This document shows, piece after piece, positions 47,981 through 62,100 of a stretch of DNA of 64,000 nt. Source of the stretch: Triops longicaudatus (Eukaryota; Arthropoda; Branchiopoda; Notostraca; Triopsidae); assembly GCA_022885665.1 (NCBI GenBank), contig JAGQDJ010000170.1:46722-110721 (forward strand), written 5' to 3'. The notes beneath the pieces were generated by a model. That model had not been told where the DNA came from, did not search any database, and worked only from the letters and a program-made list of their open reading frames with translations. Positions within the stretch are counted from its first letter, which is position 1; every line of letters starts with the position of its first letter. The position numbers and the translations under genes are program-made.

Positions 47981-49417
47981 TGAACTTCATGTAAGGCAAT
48001 ATTGTTGATGTGTGGGAGAAGGATAGAGAACAGCATCTGAGGTGTGTGAATGCTTTCCATGTCACTCCCACCATTTTGCAATACGAACAAAGCTGAAAGG
48101 GCAACAGGTCGGTGCATGGAGCATTACTACGTACCTGGAATTAAATATCTCTTTTTATCTTTGCTATATTTCAATAATTGTTCCACAAGGGCAGAAAGCA
48201 AAATGCATTTTGTAAATTACTCACATACCACAGCAGATACTAGTTAGATCGTGACCCATTACGACTAGTCCAAGGTGATCCAATTAAAATATTGTAGTTA
48301 TTAAGCACAAATTTACACACCTGGCTTAGCTCGAGTCTCACATCCTTATTTCTTATTCAATTATCTTATTTTTCTATTCGAATTTCTTCGCTTTATGGTT
48401 GTCATAGTATTCATACGATTCTAAAAGACTTGGTCAGGTGAAGTTCGGTTTTTTTTTATGTTCGAAATCGTTGTGTTTGCTGGGTGCAAATGAATATTTC
48501 AGTATAGCTTGGCTCCGGAATCTTTCGTGAACAAGTGGTATTTACTTCTAAGAATCCTGACGATACAAGACAGATGACCTTATTTCGTTTAATAATTCAT
48601 TAATACTGACTCACGAAAGTACTATTATTCTCCAAGTGGCCGCGATACTTATTAAACACATAAAGCATTAGGTTTAATTTGTTTAATTTATCCTTAAATG
48701 ATGGGTTCTTCCCACGCTAAGTAGCCCAGCTAGATTTAATTCCAGTAGGCAATAATCGCCATAATTATACTAAAAATCTTCACCCGCATGAGTGAAAAAA
48801 GAGCTGTAAAGAAAAGACATAATGGCACGATGAATACTTTCAAGACTTCTTTGAACAAGACCAGTACATGGTACGTGTTAACTTGTATCCAAGTACATGG
48901 CCGAAAACATCACTAGCTGGAGGATGCTGTGGGTCCCTTGCTCCGATGCTTATCACAAGCTCTTTTCATGTCTGACTCTCTCTTTCTGGTGTATTGTCAA
49001 GTTTCTCAACAACAACGAAAAAAAAAACATCCGAGTTGTGAAAGGTACGTACATTCAAAACTCTGTAGCTTCAACACTGTGATTCCGAATTTAAGAAGTA
49101 AACAACAAGCCACTGCGCATCTTTCCAACATTTTTGGCATCTCAGAGCGACACTCGAAGACAAGGTATTCTATATTCAAGTATTCCACCGAGAAGGAGAA
49201 GAGAATCTGGAATTAGTTCAAGGCAGTCCAAGCAAGTCAAAACCGTGACGTGGAAGTTCGCCTTCCTTTATGACGATGAACTATTGCATGCTATTAAATC
49301 TTCTTTGACTTCATTTCACTCCAAGTACCGCCAAGTACAAAGACAGATGAAAATTAAGTAAATAGAAAAGGAAAAACAACTGATCTTCGACTCCTGAGCC
49401 GGCTTGCCCTTAGCTGC

Positions 49418-49471
49418 AAAAGAGTAGTCCGATTCTTTTTTTTTTAAAGAAAAGAAATCGGACTCTCTTTT
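49418..49471. other. 54-nt hairpin
   Basis: AAAAGAGTAGTCCGATT on the left pairs with AATCGGACTCTCTTTT on the right with a single bulged T; inner CTTTT/AAAAG pairing extends the stem to about 21 bp around an AT-rich loop. It could be a microRNA-like precursor, a decayed transposon end or chance; the A/T arms weaken the case. Confidence 0.35.
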
Positions 49472-52400
49472 TTCAAAAAAGGTACGCTTGCCGACTTTTG
49501 AACTGCTTCTATTGTCCTGCGGTAATAAAATCCTCAAAGCTTTGGTCATGTATAGCAAGAACAAGCGACAAGCGAAAAAAAAAGTGTGATTGTCGCTCGG
49601 AGCTTTCAAAGTCTCACGGACGAGTTTCAATACTTAGAGAAAAAAAGCTCAATTAATACCTTTGGATAATAAAAAAGAAATGTAATAGAAACAAGCTATT
49701 GCGGTTGTTGACTGGCTAGGCATGTTTGACGTTGGTCAACCGCATGCAAATGTATCAAGTTGTAACGCTGTAACGTTCGCAACCGCCCTTTGTACGATTT
49801 GACAACTGCATCGTCCACCACCACCCCCAAGAAACACGCAACCATGAACAACAGGTTTGCTTAAGACAAAAGGATAGAAGCAAAAAAGCGACTGAACGAT
49901 ATGCACGCAGAGCACCACTTTTCAATGGCCGATATTCGTCATAGCCATTCGTACTTAAGTAAACTGCTCCTAATAGTACCTAATAGCACTGCACTTTGGA
50001 GTTTTGACAATGGCTCTTCACTATCTCACGATTAAAAATGCTAAAGAGAGATTTATTGCTACGCTGTAAATCGATAAGAGAGAAAATTCATGACACTGAT
50101 TATCCTTAAGACGCCATAGTCCGAATTATTGACAGGGAAGACGATAAGAATTATGCAAAAAATCGTTCCAGTTCCGGTTTAGGCGAATTTGCTGCACGCG
50201 ATTGATGCAATAGAAAACATCTCATGCTATTCGCGACTTGCACGAAAGTCTTGAAGTCGACTTATGTCTGAAGAAAGAAATAATAATTATCAGCTAAAAT
50301 TAAAAGGGACATAATTATTAACTAGCTAAAATATTAAAACAAACGGACAAAACTAAATAGTCTGTAAAATTACTAAAGATCTTCAAACAAAAGTAACAAA
50401 CATTAAAAAACGGGTAAAAAGGAAGAACCAAACAAAGTCGTGTTGAGTCATAATTCTCAAAAACTGGATCCTTATGACCGAAATTCGTACGCTGTTGTCG
50501 GACGCATTAACCAGATATGGTTCACTATAAATCTTTTTTTTCGATATTTTTTTTACAAATGAATAGAAGAGTTATACGGTTAAAGACGCAGCAGGGGTTT
50601 TTAAGGCAATTTTGGACCATTTTGGTTCTAAAAAAGAAGCCAGCTTTTGATTATTTGGGAAGTTATCATACTTATGCAAACAACCCCACCCCCAGTTGGA
50701 GTTGATGCACAACTTGCCTCAAAGTAATCTAGAAAAAGCTTTCAAAACCCATATAAATTCTGAAAAAAAATCAAATTTTTAAAAGAGAAAATGAGGGTTT
50801 CTACCTTAAAAAGAGAACCAGTCCGATTATTCGAACCATGAAGGCCCAGCTAATAACCACGTGCGGGATTTTACGACTCACGCAACGGTTTCTTACGATT
50901 TCTATGTTTAATTTTCTCATTCGGGGCCCAAAATCGAGACCTAACCCTTTTTATGTAGGCTATATAGCATTCCTGACCACTGAAAAAGGAAAACGTGTCG
51001 AGGATTGTCTCTCTAGACATGTCAGCCATGCAAAGCAGTATAAGGTATTGCACAATTGGGATTACGGCAGACTTTCCCTAAATGTAAGGATCTCTCAGTC
51101 CTAATTCATGAGCAATAAAATCGCAAGTTTTAGTTCGAGCACTGACTGTTCACCGTTCACGTGTATTGAAAACAGGTGTAGGACACCAATGACGAAAAAT
51201 AACTCTTGGCGGGCGAACTTCCATGTCCCTAACCCATTCCACCCTGTCTGTCTCTTTTGTCTTCTCCTCACATGTAACGAATGTGTCTGGGACTCTTGTA
51301 CCGAAAAGGTAGCCAAGGTAGCAAGCTGTCACCATAAACCTATCTCTTCCCACGGGAGACAACGTTTTCGAATAGGGTTTCGGGTCGTATGGAGGATTTT
51401 AGAGCGAGGCATGGGGGTGGCTGGGTTAGTTATTTTGTTGCACAAAACCAATGCTCTTCTACTTAGGAGGTGAGGCGAGTGCGAGTGAAAAAGTTTTGGG
51501 GTCCCTTAGCAACTCTTCTTCCCCCTAAAGGCAGGAAAACCTTGATGCTAATTTCATGGAATGAGGACGACAATCGTTTCTTGCCATGTTACCCAACGCT
51601 GGCTCCGCTCGGCTCATCTGCCTTTTACCGGCAACACTTTCCCTCTGAAAGAGCCTCAGCTCTCAAGCCAGGGAAACAATGCGCATGCAAATTGACAGGG
51701 GAAAATCTTCAATCAAGCCCCTTTTGCGTATCTATAATATACAGGTCTTCCCATAAACATTTCTGCCTCTTGGCTATGTTTAAAATGTGCAGAGCGCAAG
51801 AGATTCCTCCGTGGTATACAGTAGGTGCCCCGACACCCGATACCCGTCAAGTCTCAGGTTCGCTATTGCCTCTTGCCAACCCTGGTCAACCACAAAGTAA
51901 TGCAACGACTTCTCGCTCTTATAGTGGTCAGCCGTGCCGCGAAGCGCGTCCTTCTAAAAAACAGGACAGAATAAAAAAGAACAGTGAGGCATCAGATATT
52001 TATAAATAACGATGCACTTTAAAGTAAATACATAAAATTAAAGGAATAAATGAAATTAATCACTAAAAAGAAACATTAAAGAAACGAATGAAAACTCTTC
52101 ATCCATTTCTTCATTCAGCAATAGGCGAAAGCCTATGTTCGAAGGACACTGTGTTCGAAGGACAAAATGAAAATACAAAAATAATAAGTTTAAGAGATGT
52201 AAAAGCTAAACTCCACAGTTTACTAGTTGTCTATGAAAAGTGTTGCCGTAATTCGATATTACCCATCGTTTTACGACATACTGAGCAAGCACAGTTTTGA
52301 CTAAGTGAGAAAGAAACTTTGATATTTGCGATAAAAAGGCTGAAAAAATTTTATGTTCCACTGTAGGTATATATATCGCTGAGGTTTCCGTCATCTTGCT

Positions 52401-53134
52401 TTAGTTTTACAACTACTATTTCAGTCTGCTTTGCGTAATTTTACTACAAAGACACAGAGTCTGCAAACTATCAATCTTGCCGCGTCTTTCATCTTTGTCA
52501 ACTTCTCTCGACTCCCTTGGCGCCAATACGATTTTCCCGCACGACAGAAAACGCAGTTCTTATTCTACTAATTTTTACTTTCGCCTTACACAAGCGACAC
52601 GGTATCTCCCATACGGTGAAAGTTTTCTCTTTTCGCCCGAGTCCCACCTTACCACCAAAATGTGTTATCTCGAGCCCAACAGATCTGGAAGCTTTCGGAT
52701 AGAAGTTCCTCGTTCTTGTGCTACAGAAGATGTTACCAAGAAGCAGCCCATATCACATCCTCCGCCTTTTGCCTAACACGCCCCGACTCCCCAAAAACAG
52801 GAACCAACAAAACCGGGTCAACGAGAGCCTCATCGATTGCACAATTTCTTCCCGCGAAGCTATCCAAAACAGACCGATAAATATGCTATGAACTTCCCAT
52901 TAACCTTGAAAACTCCACTCGACGAGTCAGTACATTCTTGCAACTTTTCTTCTTGAACGCGGACAAAGTCTCTACGAAAGCTCAAAGAAAGCTTCAAATA
53001 CAACAAGGAAAAGTATAAGCTTGCGACAGGTTCCTGTCACACAAAAAGTGAAGCTTTATATGACGCAGCGGTTTTTTCCATGCCTTTTCACACCATTTCT
53101 ATCCATCGGAGAGATTTCTTTAAGAAAAGAGAGA

Positions 53135-53146
53135 GGGGGGGGGGGG
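53135..53146 (+). repeat. homopolymer G12 tract
   Basis: Twelve consecutive G after a GA-rich lead-in. Confidence 0.9.
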
Positions 53147-56100
53147 TACTTGAGACAGCCTAATGATACACGCAAAGTTCGTAACTGGAGTAAAGCTCTC
53201 CCGCGTTTTCAGTGGGCGTTTTTTCCCCTGCGACAGTTTTTCTTTTCAGAAACATTACCTTGAATACCACCACCACCAAATTTGGTTGCATAGGCCTACA
53301 GGTAACCCATTGTGGTGGCAATCTCTTTCTTCCACGCTGCCAGAAATCACAATCCTGATTCTCTCTTTTCTTTTCTTCACTTTATGGATTCATAGGGCAA
53401 AAAGCTAAAACTACTCCCCGAATACAGTGGTATTTTCTTACCTCCTGCCATCGGTATCTTGTTAGCCCTTTTATTTATTAGCCAAGAAAATTTCAAGCTA
53501 AAGAGGGAAACGCGTTAAAAATTCACCCCTTAACACATAAAACCGAAAAGAAATCCAGTTCAAGGAGGGAAAAAATTTTAACCTACAAAAAATCCGAGTT
53601 CGTGTTAAAACGAACGAGCACAATCCCCGTAACCACCCCAAAATTCTTGTTCTTCCCGGACAGCCCAGATTTAAGGCTTTAAAATTTATCAACTGTCTGT
53701 ATATATGGGCTACAAATGTCGAAAACCGTTCAACCTATAAGCGACTCTTACGGATGTACGTTACTATTGGTTTTGCCTTTTTTCGAGGATCTCCAGCGAA
53801 ATAAATCTTTCATCTTATCAAGATATACTTTCAAAGGGTAGTAGTTAAAAAAAAATAAAAAAAGAGTTTGCCTGCTTTTTGTCAGGAATATATTGCCTAT
53901 TACCGAAAGAAAACGTAACGAAAAGAAAGGTCGCTACAGTTTAATCTGCATCACAAACAGATATACTCTAAGATTCTAGAAGGAATCTAAGGCAAAGACA
54001 CGGTTTTTGATATAAGAAAGCCTCAGACTAAGCACAACACCCTTTGTTTTGGGCATTTGCGGTAGAGGACTGGGTGATCCACCGTGAATACTTCTTAAGC
54101 CTGGGTGAGATTATAATTTCTGGCAGGAAGGATCTGATACCTTCAAACCTTTCTAGTTGTGTGCTAATGGATTTCTTGCGTGCCAAGCAACGCCGAAAAA
54201 ATTGCAACGAGACACTGTAATTTCGACTCCAAGAGGCGGCGGGGTGTCTTGTTTCCTTTAGATAGCTCTCGCGTTTATTTCTTAAACGCTGATGTAACAG
54301 CCACATCGTCCAGAGAATGGAAGGAGCTGTAGGATTTCATCACGTGCCTTCTTTCATCTATTTTGATAATAGATAAAGCAGAACAGCCCAAAAAACAAGA
54401 CAAAAGCCTCTTAGTAGTGAGACCTATCATCGTAGTAATGAGACCACCCCCCCAAAAGTGTGACATGCGTCACCAACTACTGCATGTTTCCAGAATCAGA
54501 GCTATTCACTGCTGCTTGGCAATCATCAATGTTTCTGCGTACGCATGGGTCGTGAATATAGAGAAAAAATTTTCAGTACTTTTATTTAATAGATCCATAC
54601 TCCACAGGAACACAGTCACAAGTAATCCGCACGCAAATCAAACATTATGTTGCACGGTAGGTTATCACAAAATATTTCATTATGTTCAAAATAAGTCCTA
54701 CAACATTTCCGTCAAAGATTAATCTGTATCTCGTTTCGATAAACGTTTTATTTTTTGCTAACCTATAACAGATACAAAACTAGCTCAGTATGTAGCATGT
54801 ACATCAACCAAGAAAGATTTTCAATACAAATGACAGCAAAGAGCCTTTGCTCGCGCTGCTAATATTAAAAAAAAAATACTTAAGTTTTCTACATAATACG
54901 CGAAACACATATTTGTTATGTAATGCAACCCTTCAATCTCCCTTTGTTTCTATTCTTGTGCTTCTGCACGACATTTGTCTCTTGTATTCTCTTTGTCACT
55001 TACGTTAGTTCTTCAACAACGCCAGAATTTAATACAGGAGACGACAAACGTATACAGAAATATTCTGGTTGACAGTGCAAAGATTTTACATAGTAATGCA
55101 AAATTGGAGCAAAATAAAAATCAAAAGAAAAATCTGAGAACCATAACGATATCGTCTATGAATCATCCGTGCATCTGTAGATATAGTTATGTGTCTATGT
55201 GTACAGTACTCCTTACAAAAATCGACCCAAACGAACTGCCTTTCACCTAATGCCACGACAGTTACGCGAGTGCGACCCACTCAAAGGTCTTTCGAACGCT
55301 TTTGCCCGCTACCCTAGCTCGAGTTGCAGATGGTGTGCTGTTATCATAGAGGTTTGTTTGATTTGCCTTTTTTTATTTAGATTGCTAAACAATGTGTTTG
55401 GATGAGACCAAATAAAAATACTTACGGTTCTTTTTCAACTACAGTATTCCACATTGCTTTATCGTTTCAGACATGAGCTCTACCAGGTTTCAGCAGGATT
55501 TTGTTGGAATGTCAATTTCGGCCGAAGCGAAAATTGGTTTATGTCAACATTCGTAGACACGCGACGGCTGGACTTTATAAGGAGCATCCTCGTCACCTAC
55601 AGAAAACAGAAGCATTATTGTGAAGGCGTTTCGACAGGTTCACCGTTACGTTAACAAGCTGGACGTATATGGGCTTACGCTAACGCTCGCGGTGAAATCA
55701 AAAAGCAAACAACAAAATAGCAATCTTTAGCATGGGTCTCCACGTGACTAGCATAGTTCAAACTTCTTCCTTGTGCCTTGGCCCAGCAAGTTCATCGCTC
55801 CAGAATCGCCCCTTTTGCCCACCCGTCTCCAGTTTCGGACGCCTCAAAGCTCGTTCTTGACCTTCCAGTCATAAAATGCAAAGTAAATGCCCCACCATCT
55901 TTTTACGTCCTAATTGACACAAGGGTATCAAAATTTGTCGCATTTACGCGGCTTAGTCCATTTGATCCATCAAATGCGACAAACAGAGCACTTTTAAGAG
56001 TCGCACACTGCTCCAATAAATTTAATAACGTCTGGATTTTTCAAGGTGGTAAGCTAGCCCCAAACAATTTCCCCTGTATAGTGAAATCATATCACACTGT

Positions 56101-59100
56101 TTTAAAGTAGGAATCCCCAGTTCCGAAGACGTTAAAATTTGTCTGTGCTGTAGGTCTCCAAAACAAATAATGATAAATTAGCTTGAAAATAACTCGCCAT
56201 CGATCCCAACTGAATTTACGCGAATGTTTATTCAATAGCGTTTGGGCAGCTTTCGCACTCCAACTAAGTGAAATATGGCACCTTTTACCCCCGATTTCCA
56301 TTCCTATCTGCTTAAATCTCTAAAGCTCGGAAAGTTATGGAGGCAGATTGACCTACAAGTCAACGTGGTCCCAAGGTGTTCGAAAACGAGATCACAGTGG
56401 CACATGGCGCAATTCCAAAAGCCCTCCTTGGACCGAAAGAGATCTCGGTAATAGATAACTACAGGGAGTTTCAAAGGTTTTTAGGCCTACAATGTTGGAC
56501 TTAAGCTAAACGTAATGGTAGTGGAATTGCCCTCTTATCGCTCTCAATCTTTCATGTACTTCTATTGGTATTCGCAGCAGTCTAGGGGCTTTTCTTTCCC
56601 CAGGCCAGTTCACAATTTAATGTGCAGCCTTGCGTGGAAATGGCGAGCGTTTACAGGTAAAATGCGTTACATATTTGCCCTCATGTTCTCTTCCACGTGT
56701 TTTCACTTATAGGCCGATCTGCTCCGCACCTTACGGGTACAGGTACTGAGAGAGCGAAGAGAGACGCTCAGACTGGGAAGGATGTAAAACAGGGTTGAAG
56801 ATGCGACTGCACAGCATGGGATGAAAAGGGAACGGACCCGTGAGCTTCTGCGAAATAACTTGAGCATAATAAACGTTTCATGGCAAGAGAACCCACCAAA
56901 GTCTTGACAATGACAAGCCAGAGAGAAAACTTGTTCCTACGAAAGCCTGGCTTCCTTCTCATCAGTTACGTTACTACAGATTTGCGTGACATCCAAGGTC
57001 TCTTCTGTTCGGTTCTTTTCTTATCCCATTTGCTGAATTCTTGCCCAATTTCCAGGGCATACTCTTTGGCACGTATTCAGCACTACAATCAGTGCACACA
57101 ATACATTGTAAGCTAGATGTATTAGGAAGAACCTAAGCTTAGACCGATGCAAATAAAAGGCTCTTAACCTTCCCTAACTTGACCTACTGAGAGAAAGGTA
57201 AAATGCGCCACCAACACGTAACCGACCTTTGTGATTTTCCCCAATTTCTAATGTCGCAACCCACTAAAGTGACCGGGTCGTAATAAGAGGCTATCAATTG
57301 ATATTGAGGTAGGGCAGGAATCCTTGGCGCTGCCATGGTATGACTGTCGGGATTGTCTGAAAAAACGCTGGTCTTGATAGGAAAGGTATCAAAATTTTTT
57401 TTATTGCATGTAGTTACATGGCATGAATTCCACCTTCAAAAACCAGCGTTAAGCAGGCCTACAAGGGGCGAAACTTTGCACGGAGATTCTGTCTAGAAGA
57501 GGCGAAATAATAAAAAAAGTCACCCCTGTCACGTGTACGACATTTAAACGACCCATCTTGTAACATTATGGACATTCTTTGCTTCCCTAGGGAGACCGTT
57601 TTAGTAATCAGATGAATGGAAATTCTGGGTCGAGTCTTTATGCTTTCCCCTTTTTACTTTTATGTTATCTTCAACATGTTCAAGTTTTCGACCGAAACCC
57701 TCTGCAAGTCACAAATTCAAGGCTGTTCTGCCGACTACAGTTATCAACATGAAAGTTTAGGCATCAAATTTAGAAAAAAAATCTAATTAAGCGCCCAGAC
57801 GTCTATAACGGCGAGACGGCAGAAATAATGACGACGGAAGATGCTTGCATTTCTTCATGCGGTCTACTTGAAGAGCTGCTAAGCTATTGTGCAAAGACGA
57901 TGTTATCGAAAGGAAATTCCTTCCTAACTACGCGAAACCAATTCAACTCTACCCCAAAACTGTACTTTACGCATGGTGAGAATGCGACAACCTCCTGGAA
58001 CTTAACAGGTTATAATCTCCAATTATGATTTTACTTTAATGCTTTGTTCCTATCTTTGATCGAATAATTGCTGAAATGTTTTTCCAAAGTTTCTAGGGAC
58101 ACATAAGTTCACTGGACATAAACAGTACTTTTTGTTTCATACCTATCATTAGACAGTTACAGGGAGGATTTATGCAGACGTTAAGACACATTGTCCCAAT
58201 TGACGGAAACTGGTTGCCTCTGTAACACGTAACCTTCAGCATGCTCATTCTTTCACAAGAAAGAAACTGAAAGGAAAAATCGCTAATACTTCTACTTCCA
58301 AGAAAGTAACGCAATGGCCTTGTTTAACCTTGGTTTTTCCAGTACCAATTAAGCGCAAGCCGGAACTGGATGTAAGCTTGCCTAAAGTTGACCACTAAGG
58401 ACAGGTCAAGGTTACTGAGTCAAATGGCACTACGCAAAATTCGACCTCATTACCCTACATGGCCTCTCTTTTAATTGTCACCTTCTGTTCAACTGCTTTT
58501 CTTTCAATCGTCCTTTAATTAGTTTTTTAAATTAAATGACCTTCTTAGAAGAAAAAAGAAAGCCTTGCTTGACTTGCACAGACCAGCTAGAACATCTAAG
58601 AAGAAAAAATGTAAATCAATGTCCGTACACGAATCCTGAATGAAAATGTGACATCCCAGACGTTCTAAAATTGTACGAAAGGATAGTACGTAGTACGAAA
58701 GGACCACCTTGGGTTGGAGTGTGTTTTGCTCTACAAAACCCACATCATTCGTACGCGGCAGATAATCTTTCTTTTTTAAAATTATTTATTTTTTTTCGAC
58801 GGCAAGGACATGAGTGTGTATGCCGTGCGTGCCACTACGCCGAAGAAATCGAAAATTTCCTACAGCTGGCTACGGCAACAGGTAGTGGGCCTTACTAGTC
58901 CAAGCAGGCTCAACTTCATCACAATCTACTTAACTTACCTGTCTGTACAACAGAAAAAGGAATTCTAGTACAAGGAAACGAAGATGCGTTCCAAGTTGGG
59001 TGCAATAGTCTAGGGAAAAAAGCGGCGCAGGTAGATCTCCTCGTATGTTAAAACAGGATAAGGAAGGCTCCTCCAGTTTTTGCCATACCCCATCTTTTTC

Positions 59101-62100
59101 TTCTTCGGGTATTACCTGAGGAAAAAGAGGAGGAGAGTAAAATATCCCCAGTTGGGTCTCCGGTATAGTATGGTAGTGGCGGTGGTAAAAGTTGTGTGTG
59201 CTCTGCTTTGGATTCCCAGTCTTGGGCCAAGTCATTCGGCCGTCTGCCCTGGCCAGGTAAACTCGCGACAGACAGACAAGAAAGTTGGCTTTCTGAGTAA
59301 AGGGATACCAGTACCGCACTTTACTGCCTTTTTGCTGTTTGATTCTGGTCGAAGACGTTTAAACAACGGCGAAGAAACACGTGTAGCCAATTTGCACATG
59401 CGTTAAGACGTGTGGTACTGTACAAGTGCTTAAAGAACGCAAAGAAAAACACACACCATAAATGTGGATCATTTGGGTGCTGAAAATTTGTTAAAACTGC
59501 CTATTTTCACGGAACCAGTTCAGTGAAGTGGTGGAAAACTTATACGTTTTGTTGGATATCTTCAACCCTTTTTTAGATCAACAAAGCTCCACAAGGTTAA
59601 AACTGTCGAAGAACGAGTGCCGCGAGACAAGCCTTATTCGGAACCGAGATTTTTGGAGTGAAAAAAATATTGGGCCTCTTGGCTCAAGGAAACAAGTTAT
59701 AGTCGCTTTATGGTTCTGAAGCGATGAAATCTTGGACATAAAGAGAGAAACGGCACATAGTGAAAAGTCACTAACGAGGACCGCAACTGTGAACTTTAAT
59801 AAGAGCGTCGGGTTAAAACGAGACGAATTTGCAAGAAATCGTCCAGTAATCTTGACTCCAGAATTAGAATAAAAGTAAGCATACACTAAAACATTCTTAT
59901 TCCACAAAAAGATCTTTCTACTTAATAAATTACAGCGTAGTAAACTACTGCTGTCCAACAGTGTTCCTGTTTAAAATGACAGTAAAAAAAGAAAATTTGT
60001 TCTTGTTGTGGCCTACTTTCAGGCCTGTTGCAATTCGATGCGTCACATATGGAGAAAAGAAGATTCCTTTTTAACTTGCGACTGTATAAAAGCTTTTCTC
60101 ATTACGCTCAGGTATTGTCGTACGCGTCACAGGGGTCGTCATTGAGCTGACAGATTTATTGGTCTGCGCTTTTTTCTAGTCCACTGTAATCCTCATCGTG
60201 GTCTTCCACTTTTGACTTCAAACAGTTTGAGGGGAAAAGTACTTCCTTGAGTTTCTTTTTCACCTTTAACCCTTTACTGTAGTACTATTTAAATCCTTTG
60301 CGTTACAAATTAGACCAAATTTTCATATTTATTGATCTCCTTTGTTTCGCAATCGCTATAATTATGTTTCTGAAACTTAAAAAGAAATTTTTTTCCTTAC
60401 TTGCGACGGTACCCACACAAAGACTTATATGTATGTGGAGCAGCCTCGTTTTTTTTCCTCTCTTTCATGCTTGCCCTGTAGCTTGCTGTTTTTTTAATGA
60501 CTTGGGAAGATACTAACAAGTTTTCTTGGGTGACCTTCTCCATGGTGGTGGAAAAATGTAAAAATACGGGATCAGATGGTATTCTATCCCACCCCCCAGC
60601 TAAGCCCCCATTACACCATAGTTAATATACATTTTGAACAGTAAAAAATGGGGAGAAAATGTGTCTGGGCTGCTCAGGCAAAAAAGCAATTTCGGTGTGC
60701 CTTCAAGAACCGGGAGTGTAACTGGGGAAAAACGAGTGTGTGATGTCGCGTCAATTCCAGTAGTTCACACGACACCTTCACGCTCCTTTATGAAACATCG
60801 GTGTTGCTTGAACGTTTACTACAAGCCCAGGTCCCTGGAAACAATAGCCAAAAAGAAGCACTTTACGTTTGAGATGAAGATTTATGGAGCTATTGTCAGT
60901 TGCTTCTCTCTCTTGCACTCCACTGTTTTCGGTATGCACCGCATAAGCTAATCAACCCTTCACACCTTTTTAAAGTCGAATCCTCTTAAATAAAACTGAT
61001 TGTTGCATGATATGCTCGACTACCGACGTGAAATCGACATTTCGTGGCGCTCAGACCCTTGAAAAAAACCCTCAGGGGGGATCGTGTCCAGTAAACTTCT
61101 CTTTTTCGGACTCCCAAAGATCTTCCCAATTTATGAAGAATGTCAAGGTAAACTCGGAATGGAGCGAAACCTAATCTACGAAAAACTCGTCTTTTTGCAA
61201 CAAAACAGACTTTCGCTTTCCAGGTTTCATCAAGCTCAAATTATGACACAAAAGACGACAAAAAAGCAGAAATCTTCCAAGGCTGAAGATTTACGGTGTG
61301 GTATACACATTCTGAGGGTAAAATAGTGCATCCTTGTCTTAAACAAAAGGAGCTTTAGAGCAAAACCTCTCGTACTCGACCCTTTTTTTTTCTAGAATAT
61401 GTGCCAGACTAGGCCATACATGACTGTAAGGAAAAAGCAACTTTTATTTTCTAAAGCTCTTCGAGATACTCGGCAAAACAGAAACCTAGTAATTCAACCA
61501 AGCTTGATTCCGGTTCGCAAGGGTTGACATGTCCTGAAGTGAAAAACCTGTTAGGTCTTTCTTCACTTTTTTTTCGAAATAAAAAATTTCTCTCGGGCAT
61601 TAATATCTCTGTAGCAGACAAGGTTAGATGCATGAAAATGTAAGTCGCTGGGCTTTTTTTCTGCTACCCCGGATGGTTTAGAACCGTTTCGTCACTTGGG
61701 ATACTTCCGACTGGTTTTTCCAAACATCTCATTTACATATACCAAGGGAACTTCCTGCTTTGATCATGTACTGGACTGACATTTGATAGACACAATGTCT
61801 GTCACATCGACGCTCGTTGGTTTCATCGGCCTCTCTCGTTTTGAGAGCGCATCTTTTCTAGTTTTTCTAGCTGGTATAAATTTCTAGAAGAAAGAAACTT
61901 ACCTTGAAAATATATAACTAAATTTGATGGTTCTATATGATGAAAAAAAGCTTAGTTTTATTGAAAGCGTAGAATATTAGAATCACTTCATAATCTAAAT
62001 TATTCGATTATTAAATTATTCAACGGCACAATTGATTTAGGTACTCTCGAGGAAGATAACGGGCAAAACTGGCACTGATTTATGTTCCATTCAATGGATA

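Noticed and set aside
47590..48117. 175-codon open frame on the minus strand
   Set aside because: Runs through the A21 tract (poly-Phe) and the CA repeat, so it is an artefact of low-complexity sequence.
51470..52009. 179-codon open frame in the gene-poor interval
   Set aside because: The longest + strand frame there, but no recognisable domain, no compositional signature, and a frame of this length is expected by chance in 34 kb of six frames. No splice or promoter context supports it.
58403..58414. AGGTCAAGGTTA, a possible nuclear-receptor direct repeat
   Set aside because: One isolated imperfect site; expected by chance in 34 kb.
58930..59319. 129-codon minus-strand frame
   Set aside because: No family resemblance, and overlapping frames on the other strand are equally open.
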